Below, piece by piece: positions 1 through 13,873 of a DNA stretch of 64,000 nucleotides; the stretch's first letter is position 1, and every line of letters starts with the position of its first letter. Under the pieces are notes generated by a model. That model worked only from the letters and a program-made list of their open reading frames with translations, had not been told where the DNA came from and did not search any database. The stretch is from contig VWZF01003853.1 in NCBI GenBank assembly GCA_013396755.1, forward strand, positions 1,408,142-1,472,141, written 5' to 3'. Source of the DNA: Sclerurus mexicanus. Taxonomy: Eukaryota; Chordata; Aves; Passeriformes; Furnariidae. Made by a program: the position numbers and the translations under genes.

Positions 1-1947
1 CAAAAACACAGTGGAGCTAAGTACTATTACTAATCCTACTTCAACTGTATAGTTCCTGCTCAGAGACAACAAAACAAACAATCAAAACACCAGTTGAGGT
101 AATTTTAGTATCACAGACCAAACATTCTCAAAATTATGCTACATGAACACCTAGGGGTTGTTATAACAGCAGTGGTTCAGAGAAGTCCATACTCACAGCA
201 CTTGGGGGTTTTTAAGCTAAAGATAGACACAGAACAAACACTGACCTCAAAAGATTTTAACAGGAATTAAGAACTAATTTGAAGTAATAACTTTTCTAAA
301 CTGGATAAAAGAATTACATTAACAATTACAACAAATACAGTTTGAAAATACTAAGCACTCGTTTGTTTTAGATACAGGAATAAATACAAGCACTCACAAT
401 TTTTGTAACACATTACATTTGAATGTTTGAAAAGAGATACAATAACTTCTAATTTATTTTTTTTTTACAATTGATGAAATTTTGAACAAAAGAGTATCTT
501 GAAAGAAGGAGAGCAGCTTACTTGTCAAATATATGCAAGATTCTCTGTCAAACAGTCAAAAAGTAATTTGTGATTTTTCTTTTAGAAAGATAAGAGTCAA
601 CTGCAGAAACAATACACTCCTCCAAGAAAATTATATGGACTCATTTTAATAAGCAATAGATAAAGCAGTCTTCAGTTTTACAGCCTTTTTGAATACTAAG
701 ATAATACATTAACCAGAAACACAGCAATGTGAGAAGTTACCTTTTGTCTTATCTGAACTAATGAAATGTCTTTGTAAGATAAAAATTATCTTAGAAAATG
801 AATAGGACAATTACATGATAGAAGAAGTTTATTTTTTCTTGTTTACTTACTGTATTGATTTCATACGACTCTAATCTAATACAGTCACAGTAAGGATGAA
901 TAATAAAAATTCAAACATCAACTCTAACATCAACCATGATCTTTCACCAGAGTAGTAAGTCAATAAGCTACTGATAGTCCTTGCAGAAACCTCATGCAGA
1001 AACCTCATTCAAAAAGAAAATAGGAAGAGTAAGAATCTTTGGAATCAATGAAATAAAAGAACAGACTATGGAAGTTACAAGGACATAACTTGTGTTCTAA
1101 AAGAAAGAATTTGTGACATTGAATTGCTTCTTACACTTGGAAACAAAGGCATAACAAAATCTGGGGTTTAGGTTCATGTGGTAGGGGAAAGTATCTACAC
1201 TTCCTAAACCCACATGTGTAAAATGAATCAGCCACTGAAACAGATGCTTTCATTAAGTCACAGATTCTGATTTACTCATTCCCTTTTAATTAAAGCATGA
1301 AAAATGATTTCAAAAACATATAGTAGTTCAATCAAGAGGCTGAAAAGAATTGGGTTTTCTGCCCTGCGTTAGCCATATGAGAGTTGACAAACAGAAATGG
1401 TGCATTCCTTTTCTAGTAGAATTTAGAACTTACTGTGTTCTTAATAGAGCACAAAACTCAATATCCCTGATCCTGTGAAATACTTCTGCAGATCAGTAAA
1501 CTTCTAGCAGAAAGAAGGCCAGTCTTCTGAGCCTATCCAGCTGCATACCAAAATCTTAACATGGTCAATAACCACATAGTACAGCACATATCCTGAAAAG
1601 ATGAAGTGCTCTGAAGCTTTCCTGAAGAAGACTTGGTGGAACATCCTGCTGAATGTCACTGCTGCTGCCTGACTGCTTCAGTAGCTGGGGATTTCTACTA
1701 ACCAACAGGTCCTTCGTCAGCATGCCTCCACTACTGGTCACATGACATGATTCTAAAATGTGAGCTGCATTTAAACTGGGTGCAAGCTACAGATTTGCCA
1801 GCACTTCTCTAGAACGATGAGCTCCAGGGCATCCCAGCATGACCTAATCAAAATGTATCCAAACACACTTCCTGATCTCACTAATCTTTCAGGCTACCTT
1901 TTTGCCACAAAGCCAAACTTCTGATCCTTTTTTCCTCCAAAAGCCAC

Positions 1948-1948
<1 letters not shown>

Positions 1949-1987
<39 letters not shown>
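1949..1987 (+). repeat. Poly(A) run of 39 bases
   Basis: An uninterrupted run of 39 A residues. The bases on its two sides are nearly the same word (AAAAGCCACCAA on the left, AAAAGCTACCAA on the right), so the run sits between two near-identical short direct repeats. This could be a retroposition scar or simple slippage expansion. No retrogene body is visible next to it. Confidence 0.9.
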
Positions 1988-1991
<4 letters not shown>

Positions 1992-3359
1992 CCAAATTCC
2001 TCTTCAATTAAGCTGAACTTCTCATTAGCAGCTAAAAGAAGAATGCTGTTACTTTTCTAACATCATTTAGAATATACAACGGTATGGTAACATCTTTCAC
2101 ACTACATGTGATGTGGTTCCATAATCAAGAAATTCACAAAGTAATGAGATGCTTCCTTACCCCCAAGATGTTACTTTGTTCCACAGTTTTGCATTAGAAC
2201 CAAATTTATCAGTATCAGATACACAGTGTTTGCTTTCTGTTTCAGTTTTCTTCTGGGAACAAAGTACAGCCAACTCTTCACTTGGGGAAAATGCAGTTTA
2301 TCATCAACAGAATAATTTAGATACCTTGGGAAAGGAACAGAGTGAGACAAAAAGCAATGGACAATCTTAAGCTAATATTTGATGTTTCCATTCCCATTGG
2401 TGCTGAAGCTCTCCACTAAATCTTTTCCACTAGCTTCCCTATGTCATTCCTTAATGGTTGCAAACATCAAAAGCAAGATCAGAGGTAAGACCTTTCTTCT
2501 TTTTGGCTGGCATCAAAGCAACATGCAAAAATCCAATAACTAAGAAACCTAATATCAGTCTGTTCACAACTCAGCTGGATGTTTATAAATCAAGATGAAA
2601 AACAGGCAGATGAGAGAGCTGCTGAGTTTGTAATAGTTATGCAAAAATGCATGACACTTGGCAGCCAGAAGAAAACTGAAGTGCTATTTGCAACTAGAAG
2701 GTTTTGCAAAATCAAAGCATAGTCAAGACTATAAGCTATTCAGATGCTGGGGAAAAAAAGAGTCACAGAACTGAACTAAAAGCCTTTCTTCTTACACATG
2801 GCAGGTCTGGAGACTGCATGATTTGACAACGCAGTAACAGAAATGTCAGAATACAGTTTTGAGTGTGCTGCATCAGGGAAAGAATGTCCAATGTGATCAT
2901 TGTCTAAACAATCAGATTTGCTTTGTAGCACCATTTTTGAGTTTAAATTGGACTCTGTTTTATGCAGTCCTCTTATTAGAACAAGACAAATTTTACCAAG
3001 GATTGTAAATATTAATATTGCACTATGATAAAGAGGTATTTGCCTTAACTTTAATTCCACTGCTCCAAAATATACGGATGCTAACCTGTAAAAATTCCCC
3101 TTAGGACTCCAGTTTTCTTCTTCATTGATAGAAAACTTTTACTTCGGGACACAGAACTTTACACGCTACAAAGAACAAAAAAAATAAAAAAGCATCAAGC
3201 ATCTAATGACCTAATTCAAGTATAGGAAGCAATTCATTTGCATTAGCATATAGGTTCATGCTGTCTAATTTACACTGGTTTACAGCTTTCATAGAGCTCC
3301 ATGCCAAAATTGTTATGACATGTTATTAAGGGAAAATGACAGATGACTTTAAAACTTAC

Positions 3360-3429
3360 AGAGTTTAAAACATCTTTGAAGGTATCAGCTTCTTGTTTAA
3401 CTCCTTTTATGTCAAGTGTTAGGTTTACA
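3360..3429 (-). CDS. Candidate internal exon, unknown protein
   Basis: On the minus strand a 70-base block is preceded by TTCTCTTTAACAG, a usable 3' splice site, and followed by GTAAGTTTT, a strong 5' splice site. Only one frame is open. It reads one base plus 23 codons, beginning VNLTLDIKGVKQEADTFK and ending DVLNS, a charged helix-like composition. It would start after two bases of a split codon and end on a codon boundary. I do not recognise the protein. The block is short, and exon-like matches of this kind occur by chance in AT-rich DNA, so this is a lead rather than a gene call. Confidence 0.25.
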
Positions 3430-4779
3430 CTGTTAAAGAGAACTCCCATTTTTACTTATAACAACTATCACTAATGCATAAATTTGCTGTCAAACCATAG
3501 TGAGTGTCAAAAACTATGAGCCTTAATAAGTGAGCTATTTTCTTTCATATGCAACATGGGATTTTTGTGTCTGTCTGTGTGTGCATATATGCATGCCTTT
3601 ATCAATAGAAATAAAAGAAAGTTTCAATTTTTTTAACAAAGAATATTTTATAAGCTAAACATTCTAAAAATAAGACAAATTAATTTTTCATATAAAGACT
3701 GTAATTATTAAAACAGTATTAATACTGTACAGTAAAGAAGGACTTAAAAGTTAAATTTGCATATTTTCTCAAAGGTAATTCTAGTGAAATCCCATTCAAG
3801 TATTTCAGATTGGTAATATGGAACAACATGCAGGGTTTGAAATATCCTTTTTAAAAAGTCAAGCACTAGGAAAAATCTACAATCAGGGTTTTTTTCTTAC
3901 TGTTTCCTGTACAAAACTACAATACTAACCACAAAGAAAGCCATTAACTTAATAGAATCATTTCATATAGATTCATTACTGGGGAGAAAAGCACTATTTT
4001 CCTTTGTCATGGACTCTTTATTATAAGGATGTGACTATATTACAGCCAGTGGCTCCTGTGTTTAGCAGTCCTACAGTAGTATCTCACAATGTCTTGAATT
4101 TGCAATTTTTTTCATCTACTCTCTTTTATGACAGATACAATTCCTACTTTCAGTTTAGGTTTTTTCTAGTCCTTCCCTTCAAATTCCTGTATTTCTGAAT
4201 AGCTCAGCCCAATTTTAGCAACCATATCAAGAAAAAAATAAAATATGCTCATTATTCCCCATGCTGGAATTTGAAAGAGCTCTCCATGGTTCTGAGCTAC
4301 CTCCTGCAAGAGTCACCCGCTTCAGGAACTCTTTTTCTAAAGAGTCTAGCTAGGGCCCAGATAGAGATAATACATCTTTGATTTATAAATCTGGTTTCTT
4401 TTTAAAGCAAGCATCCTTGGTTTAGCAAATTGAGTCTCAGGACAGAAAAACCTAGAAATGTAAGGGAAAGTCTGGATGGTATTAAAGTTCAGTTCCACAA
4501 GGAAGGGTGGAGGATAAAGGGTCCACATCTGTACCACTTAGTTATTCACTAAATCAAAAAGCAGCAATGAATCAAGAAAACAGTGAAAGCAGTCTACTAC
4601 CCCACTTGAAAATTGCAAACTTATAATTAAAACAAATGACAGCAGAAGATAAGTAGAAGACACGGGCTTCTCCATCACGTTGCAAACATTATACGTGATC
4701 AGCTACCTTGAGGTGTTCAGAACTGAAGCACTGTTTTTTGGAGTTTGTTTTCCTAAAATCAGAACACTGTAGATAGAGA

Positions 4780-4932
4780 AATAGAATCATACCATCATAG
4801 AAATGTTTAAGTTGGAAAAGACCCCTAAGATCAGGGAGTCCAACCATTAACTCAGCACTGTCAATTCTACCACCGAACCACATCCCAAAGTGCCACATCT
4901 ACACATAAGTACTTCTAAATACTTCCAGAAAC
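4780..4932 (-). mobile_element. CR1 LINE, 3' end fragment
   Basis: The + strand reads as the reverse complement of an avian CR1 3' end: ATAGAATCAT, then GTTGGAAAAGACCCCTAAGA, then GAGTCCAACC, and later CCACATCTACAC. The element therefore lies on the minus strand. Only the last 150 or so bases of the LINE remain, a typical 5'-truncated copy. It is clearly diverged from the family and has no coding capacity. Confidence 0.88.
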
Positions 4933-7900
4933 TCTGTCTCTAGGTTCATAGGTCAAGGGACAATGTGAAGAAAAATTTTTGGAACAGAAATGGACCCATA
5001 AATCTGATAGTAAATGACAGCAACATCCTTCTTACATGGAAATTAACAGGGATTCTAAAGGATAGGAGGCAGGTTATAACAGTAAGGCATTAAAATACCA
5101 CCCATATAACAAGCTGTTTAGTGCTAGTGAATGCTCTATGGTCAAGTAACTGTGAGTGCAAACATAGAATTTTATAAGAAAACTAGTTGTTCATTTAGAA
5201 AATGCTGGGAAGGAATTGGTGACTTCAAGTCCACAATCATTTCCAGCAACAACACCGGAAGTAAGAGGTGTCTCTGGAGTACAACCTAAGTTGCTTTATA
5301 AAATATTATAATGATCAACTGTTTGCTCCCTATGACACCCATAAACCAAGTAGAGAAGTGGTGATGAAGCCTAGTTGGGAGATACTAAATTGACAGCCTA
5401 CAAAAGTTTTGAGAAGCCAATTCTTATATGCATAAAAGCTGCATCAAAAGTTTTTTAAAGCATAATGGAACTAAAAAACTACTTAGATTCCATAGGATCA
5501 AATGATATTTGACTTGTTAGAGCGCATTAAATACAGTACAACAGCAGGAAAGCTAAATGAAATAAATGCATTAGCATTTACTAGGAAGGAACTTAAATTG
5601 ATCTCTATGTTGAAATCCTTCTTCACAAAGAGGATGACAGAAGAACCCTTGCATCTAGGAAACTACAATACACATCAGAAATTGAAGGCACAAAGATAAA
5701 CACCGGATACTGGGGAAATAATCAACATTGTTTTTGTGAGGGAAGTTGTGCCTCAGAAGGTGACTAAGTTTTATGAACAACTAAATTAGCATGAAATTAA
5801 GGGAGACTTGGTTGATGTAAAACATTAGGTTTTTCAGAACGTACTACTGAATTGTGAAATTCAGTAGTGTAGACGTAGTGTGTGATGTAGTAGTGTGACA
5901 GGAAACCTTTTCAGACAAAAGCTCAGATCACATTAATTTTACAACTGACTCTTTCTGACTAGATCTTACATAGGTGTGGTCATGGCTGAAGGTCTATTCA
6001 GTAAGCAAAGAACAAAAGTGAAGCAAATTGCAACACAATTCAGTAAATAGATACTGCCATGGAATTTGGCCAATTCTGATAGAGCTTCAATACAGCTCTT
6101 AGAGTCTTCAAGATACCAAATTGAATTTCTGAAGCACCAGAGTTAGGGAGACTACTTTTGTTGCAACAATTTCAAATGCAATTTTATGGCAGCTGGCTGA
6201 TAGACAGAGCACATACATGCATTTGGAAGCAGGCAGCAAGAGTTGAATTCTGCAGATACACAACAAAGCCATACTGCTGGAGAATTTAGGGACAACTTTT
6301 GCAAAACTAAGTCTTACCATATCAATGCTAATAAAAATCAAATATATAGTAGAGATAATGAATTTTTACTTAAAATCATTTTCTCTCACACTCTTTATGA
6401 ACAGCAGCAGCAAACCAGAGAAAGACAAAAATCGCAATGTGTGACCCATCACGTGAAACCAGGGAAAGATGAGAAGCTATCACACAACACAAGCATTTCT
6501 ACAGAAGAAATGTTATCAGAGATGTTTGGATGGTAAATTAAAACATGAAACATGACTTTTTATCTGTAGTTTATGAAATGATCAGTATCAGAGCTTAGAG
6601 GAAACAAACCTATTACACGACATGTTTTGTCTGTAACTGCCATAATCAGAGAATTAGCTATTCCTCATAACAAATTGATTAAAAAAATCCCAATAACAAG
6701 TTTTTTAAATGCAGTAATTATGTTTTTCTATGAAATAATAGGGTATTCCTATGACAAACATAATTAAAGGCTTTAAAAAGCAGACTATTCAGAGAACAAG
6801 ATCAAAGAAATCTTGTAATTGCCTGTGAGTTCTATATCCTAATGAAATCTGTGAATGTGAACCCTGTGTTCATGTTTTAATTTACAAATTTACACTATTT
6901 CATGTGTACATGTACTATTTAAAGAACAGACAGCTTGCACTTTTGAAAACAGTGTAACAAATAAAAGTGCTCACAGGGTGTCACATACTGCTGCTGGTAT
7001 AATTCAGTCCTGTATTCAAAGGACTTACTGCTCCTCCTTTGCACCCCTAACTCAGCTCCTGATGCTGCAACTGGCATTCCCAGAACACTCATACATATCC
7101 AAAGTGTCAGCTGCAATAATAAAGGAGAATTCTCAGAAACAAATAGAACCCCATACTACCTATGTGATTTCACACATTTTAATTTTAAAAATACTGGTCT
7201 GAATTATTTCTAATCATTTCAGAATTCTATTCAGTCATCAACTTGGAGAACTAATCATTTTTCCTTTCTTCTATTTACATACATTTGTGCAAGTGATGTC
7301 AAATAAAAAACTATTTACTAAATACACTTATTGGAGGGAGAAAAAAACACAGAACACCAGCACTGCATTCTCAGTGCAATAGTGCCCAACCTATTTTCTA
7401 ATCACATTATGTAGTAGAAGATTGAGATTGCTAAAACATCAGAGGTGTCATTTAGAATCACAAAGACATATATTTCAGGTCTGTCAGAGGGAAAAAGAAA
7501 AAGTACACTAAGATACTAAAATTTGTTTTCAAAGTTCAGGGAACACTACAAGCCTTAAATTCTAAAAATTCTTAATGCCTACTATTCAAATATCCCAGAA
7601 GTGTAGTGCATGAAGAAGCAGAAACTGAAAATTAGACAGATAACACTGGTGAAGTGGTAACTAATTTTCTCCCCATGCTCCAGCCATCGCCACACAATAC
7701 TCCCTACATAACAAGTACAGAAATTCTTTCTTTAGCAAGAACCCTTATGCTCCGTTGAACTTTTCAGATATATCAGCTCTCCAACAGCTTTTGCCTGCTG
7801 CACATACAAGTTTTTGTGGAGACTGAATCAGACAGGCTTTGAAATATTATTAGAATGTTTGTATTGCAATACACAAAAAGAAATTATATAAATGTAATAA

Positions 7901-10900
7901 ACAAATATATATGCAACAACTGCCAGACAAAATTGTGCTTTACCATTCTTCTTCTTTAGCAAAGCATATTAAGATCAGAACCAAGAAAATGGCAACATTT
8001 AAGGCCACTGTTTTGAAAGATACTTTTAGAGCAGTGAGTTTATTTTAACACCATATACAAACTCACCCAAGGCTTAGAAATGAACCTAAAGCAGTACTTT
8101 GACACTTGTTAAACCTGAGCCATAACAAATCAAACCAAACTGAAAAATGTGCTATTTAAGTGTATATAAAATAGTGTCTGACAAATACAGAACAAGATGG
8201 GGCATGGGAGTGGGCTGGAGATGACTACTGTTTGCAAACACTTCTTTATTACCAATTTTAGCTTTATGTTCATGGAACATAAAATAATTTTAGTGTTTTC
8301 ACATAGTATTCCAAAAAGGCTTCCACATACTGTACTGAGTAACACAATGCTACATGCACAGGTCAATTTAGTACCACTCAGGATTTTTTTTTTTTAAATT
8401 CATTACCTGACCACAGGAAAACCTCTTCCCAAATCTCAATATATACTCATTTCTAGCTTCCTTCACTCCCCATGTATGTTAGAGAAGTGCACAAAAAATG
8501 ACAATTAAAATGTAAACATTATGCCAAGATTATGTAGAACCAAATATAATGTTAAAGTTTCCTCTACAGATTCTACTCAGAAAAACTCAAGAGACCCTGT
8601 TTTCCAGATAATTTATTCTTATGATGAAGTCCGCATGACCCAGCACAGGCCCTTGGGCAGGGTAAGATGAAACCTTGCACTACACTGTTTCTACTACAAA
8701 AAATAACCATATATTCTCTTTTTTCTATTCCCCTATTGGCTTACAAATTCACAAAAAGACTGCTTCTCTTTTCCCAGCAGTATTTCATTTTTCTAAAAGT
8801 GATTGTTGAAAAGCCTTGCCAAAACCAGGCAAGTTAATTATAGTTTATTGATCACCTCTGCATTGGCTCTTCTTCAATGTACCATGCTTAAACAGATATC
8901 AAATAACTCTTCACAGTTGTTCCAGATTTGCTGGGCACAGGAGTTAAACTTACAGACCTTTTACTTCAAAGATCAGTTTTGGAATTCTTTTAAAATATGG
9001 TTCTATTAAACATGGCACTTTCTGGTTTTCCAGTACAGAGACCAGTATCAGCAATAGCTACACAAAAAAAGTCAGTCCTACATATACAAATGAATAGGAT
9101 TTGGCCCTAGTACAGAAGTATAGTCAGCGAAGATGAAGGTCATGCAAGGACCTATGAAAGGGGCATGTTTCCTGGGAGCAATGCAGGCCATCATTTCACA
9201 GTGCTGTGGAGAAAGGTTTCCCACATGCAATACAGGCTTTCGGAACAGTTTGGCATAGTGTTTTTCTGTTGTTAGGGGTTTGTTTTGGTTTGGGTTTGGG
9301 GTTTTATTGTTAGTTTCATTGTTAGTTGTTTTTGGAACATTTTAACATTTTAAGTGTTAAGCTACTCTTCTCTCCTGCCCCATTCTCTCAGATTTTCTTT
9401 GCTTGATGAAAAAAAAAAATATAGACCAAACATGCTGAATGTCCGGATATAAATAAAAAGGCATGAAACTAAATAAATAATTACAATCACACATTATCAA
9501 AACATTCTTTACATATAGTTCTGATGACTGTAGAAATGAGAATAATTTTTTTAAAACATTGAGGACACTGATCAACAAGAAAAACGAGGAAGGGGAATCA
9601 ACTTATTCTGATGACAAATAAAGAAAATCATTAGGTTTCCCCAAACACTTTTTAACCAATTCTACCAAAATGATCCCAAAATATTTGATACTAAAAATTG
9701 AAATAAAATTTTAGTGATTATCTGGTTCTTAGCTTGTTATAAAATAACTTGCCTTCTTTGTTTGCTTAGGAAAAACACTTCTATATTTCATTCCTTAATC
9801 TTGTCTAATTAAATGACAGGTGAAGAAAGATAAAAATACTCCCACACAGCAGAAAAACCTAGAATCCTCTCCACAATTTGACTGCATGAACCGGTCCAGA
9901 GGAATAGAGGGAAACAAGTGGTAAAATTCTTCTTCCCTTGAAGAACACTGAACAGTCACACTGAGAAATCTAGTAGCTGAAGAAAGATGATCAATTAGTA
10001 AACAAAACTATCTTTCTAGATGAAAGAAACACTTGATTAGTCATCATAAAAGGCAAGGAATCAGACTGAAATAAAAAAATACTTACAGCATTAAACAGAT
10101 TACCAGAATAAATCACATTTCAGAGAAAATAATGTAGGTGTGAAAAAAAGAAAACAAGACAAAACATTTGTTCATACTACGACTGTCAAAAAAAATCAAA
10201 AATTAAAAAAACAATCCCTTTCTGTGTGCATATGGGTACATAACATGCTCCTAATGTCTCTAAAGAAATGGCACAGATTAAGACGCTGTAGAAATACAAG
10301 ATACTAACCAAAGTAGCTGGCAATGACTTAGTGAGTGTCTATGTGGAAAGGGTAAATGTATGTATGGAAGCACTACATTGCAAGAAAGTTTTGATTATTT
10401 TCTGTATCAAGCTATCAGTTAATTCTTCTTATGCTTCTTTACAGCCTGTTTTGGGTCTCACTATGTACAGACCTGGAGAAAATCCATAGATTTCAGGAAA
10501 TCACAAAAAACCTACTCATTATATTTGGCATGCACTAGGAAAAGATCACCCTCTCTGTCACCAGCTCCATCTCTAGATGATATGTTTACATTAGTTACAG
10601 TTACTAAATTAGGAAAAAGTTGATGCAAAGGAATAAATGAAAAGCAGGCAATAAGCAACCCTTTGATATAAGGAAAATGGGAAAACCTTCAAGTACTGCC
10701 AAATTTGAGGAATTTGCAGAGTTCAAGACTGAAAGATCAGTGCTCCAAAAAGGCATGTGGAATTAAAAAAACACAGAATGAGAGGTGGAGAACTTATGTT
10801 ATTAAGATACTCTCTGAAGCCATTAGAATGCATGAACTAAATTTCTGAGCAGATCTGGAGTTTTTCTTTCTCTTGACCTTGGTTCATGCTATGCTCCCTG

Positions 10901-11941
10901 CTCTAGTGAGGCATCAAAATATTAGTCCACTCTAATATATGTTGCTGTAAAATGCACCCAAACTCAGAGATTATTTTACACTGGTCACATCCTAACAACA
11001 CTCTCTGAAATACTGCTACTGTACTCTACAGCCAAAACTAAACAGAAGCTGCTAGCTGAAAAATCTAAGGATCAGTGGAATAATTCTGACTTAGTGATTT
11101 TGTAGCATGTTCAGAGTACATGTACACGCCATTTACTTTTGACTTAAAGTGTGTGCTTCAGAACACAAACATTTTCAGAAACATACCGTTTCAAATAAAT
11201 GAAATTAAGCACTGATGCAAAATTAATGTTCAATTTTAAGTTTTTGCAAAGTAACTTTCAAAGTATCAGCATTAACTTTTCCTATCCAACAGAGCTTAGT
11301 CATTCAAATTCATCATACAAATCATTTTATACCAGAACACACTTTAAGAAATACATAATATTTAATAGCAACTAAAAAACAGAGATTTCAGCTATACCCA
11401 AATTAGTTTTCTGGAGTATTCCAGGAAAAACAGGATACAATTTTATAAAACAGTAAGAAAACATGGAGATCAGCAGACAAAGCAATTAGATGAATTGTTT
11501 GAACGGACTCAGTGGGACAAAATTAGTGCAAGCATCTTCAATCTGAATGTTAATTTAATGTAGAAATTATTTAGTAACAGAGAAACACAAAGATCACAAT
11601 ATATTTTTAGCAAAATAACTTAGGAACCTATTCTAATAATATTGCTACACTCGAAAAATTTTTATTCCACAAAGCATTAGTTGTCATACTGCTGCTAACA
11701 GTGGCACATCACTTGTTTTTGTAAATATTCTGGCTCTTATTCACAAAATCTTGTAACCACAGAAAGGTGCACAATACAGTTGACATTCCGAAGTCTTCTT
11801 TATCACTGACTAAAATACGATCTACAAACTGTTTTACAGTGCTCCATGAGATGCTAATCACAGCATTCAGGAAATTACAAAAACTGGAGACCACTTCCCA
11901 CAACTCCATTAGTGGCTTTTAATGTCCCCTTTATAAAGTAC

Positions 11942-12059
11942 CTGTGGCTCATCACACCAGTTTTCATTCTGCCGCCCTCCAGAAGAAACATGAATTCTTC
12001 TCAGATGAGTGTTATGCACATTTAACAATAGCATACATAATGTTTCCATATTTGTTTGA
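11942..12059 (-). CDS. Candidate internal exon, unknown protein
   Basis: The minus strand has a 118-base open block of one base plus 39 codons, ending CCACAG|GTACTT, a good 5' splice site. The peptide contains METLCMLLLNVHNTHLRRI and then IHVSSGGRQNENWCDEPQ. The upstream splice choice is less sure: GCTGAAG gives an open frame, while a stronger GGTAG ten bases further upstream adds an in-frame TGA. The block is richer in CpG than its surroundings (GGGCGGCAG). A second minus-strand open frame follows at 11,709-11,909 in another frame. The protein is not recognised. It could be a real exon or chance. Confidence 0.25.
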
Positions 12060-13626
12060 CTTCAGCAACTACCAAACCATACAAAAATGAAGACAAGATA
12101 ATCAAGAAGAAAGGATGCATGATACAGATGATGCACAAAACCCACAAACTGCTGCAAGCATTCACTGAGCACCTGCACAGTGCTGAGTATGTGAAAAAAA
12201 GCAGCGAGTTATATATTCATTCACTCTTCCAGTTATAGGACAATCAGCAATCCCCTTGCATCCTTCAGATTATGCTCATGCCAAACACGACTGCCGATAA
12301 TACTGGCAACAAAATCAGTCATTTGACAATGGCTCAAAATGGAAAGATTGCCCTCTGGAATTTTGCAATCGCAGACTACTATCTGTCATCAGATAATTTG
12401 CTACAAGGAAAATATACGGTAAATAGCTATTATCACATATTAAGTCACTAAAAAAGTGACCTCCTGACCAGCACTGCAACTGTAACATGCAGGAAAAAGA
12501 ACATTTTAAGACAATGGAATTTCTAAACTGTGATGAATCAAGAGAAAAAAGACATATAGCAGTTCTGCCTTCCTAAGTCAATCTTAAGCATAGAGGGGAA
12601 AGGAGTACTTCTCTATGGTTAAAAAAAAGAATAGCATGAATACTAATAGGGCTCAGAAGGAAGGTGCAAAAAGTAATCTTTTAAAAATAGAACTTTGCAA
12701 AAACATTAGCATATTTCCTGGAGAGTAATAAATTCAGTGGTAGAATTGTAATGCCAACATTCATTCAGAAGGATTCTGCCATTAGCCCTACAGGTGAAAC
12801 TCTACACACTGTCTGGAGAGGAGAAAGGAGTAATACAACTATTGCATAAGATGAAACATGATGCTTGAATATACTGGCTGAAAAGGAGCTGGCAATGCCT
12901 TAAGACAAGGATGGATTTCACAGATTTAATGTTACTGGGCACATGGTATTTTATGTAGTATTTGTGACAAAAATGTTACCAGTAGTATGGTAAGTTGGGT
13001 AAGGCTATGTTAATACCCTGTTGACAGAGGGCAGTATGGTACCAAGAACTGATCTGGGATTCCTTTGTAATAGCCTGTAACATGCTTGTTCCCTGAGCCA
13101 GAAAATGAGATCTCAGTTCCATCTGCAAGGCCAATGGCAATCCTGTTTTTTTTCCACCTAATGTGAAAGTTCTTCTATATTGCCTTGTTGCACTGACTCT
13201 AATACATCATGACTACCATCTTTGCTTGCCCAGTAGCATTTTTACCAACAGAGAAGCTCAGAAAATTATTTTCTAAGCTATGTATACTCTCCTTCTAAAA
13301 AAATCTGGTTTTTCAGGTGTCTGACAGGATACTGATGGAAAGTGTGGATTTATTTTGTTCACATTAAACAAGGGGGAGTGTGGGGGAGAATACAAATACA
13401 TTTTTCCTAGGAGAGTGTTTCCAAATTAGATCATTTTGTTTCAGGAGTGGTTTGTCAGCACCCTCAAGAGAACTGTAAACTATTCATCATAGCTTGCTTA
13501 CAAATACTAAGCGGCTGCGGGTTGAACTGTTAAACAGCTGAAGACACAAGCATAGACACAATGCAGTAAAAAAGGCCAAAATTTTAGAGGCAGTGGCAAT
13601 TATGGCTGAAGTCAATCATGGCAAGA

Positions 13627-13825
13627 ATTATAACTCAGCACCGGAATGATCACACCTCGAATACTGTGCTCAGTTTTGGGCCCACTACAAGGCAAACATC
13701 AAAGTGCTGGAGTGTGTCCAGAGAAGGGCAACAAAGCTGGTGAAGTTTCTAGGGAACAAATCCTGTGAGGAGAGGCTGAGGAAGCTGGGGCTGTTTAGCC
13801 TGAAGAAAAAGAGGCTCAGGGGAGA

Positions 13826-13873
<48 letters not shown>

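Larger units (their letters stand above)
1..13626. other. AT-rich non-coding DNA, left part
   Basis: This is AT-rich sequence without a securely identified gene. The + strand is A-rich, so the minus strand is T-rich, as in introns read on the minus strand. It contains a poly(A) run, one minus-strand CR1 tail and two weak exon candidates, listed separately. All longer open frames are under 100 codons, are unrecognised and lack flanking gene structure. It may be intron of a minus-strand gene or intergenic; the sequence does not decide between these. Confidence 0.6.

Noticed and set aside
6243..6536. Plus-strand 97-codon frame rich in Q, K, S and T
   Set aside because: The composition follows the A-rich strand. 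It has no domain and no promoter or splice context, and the frame is overlapped by a minus-strand frame at its start.
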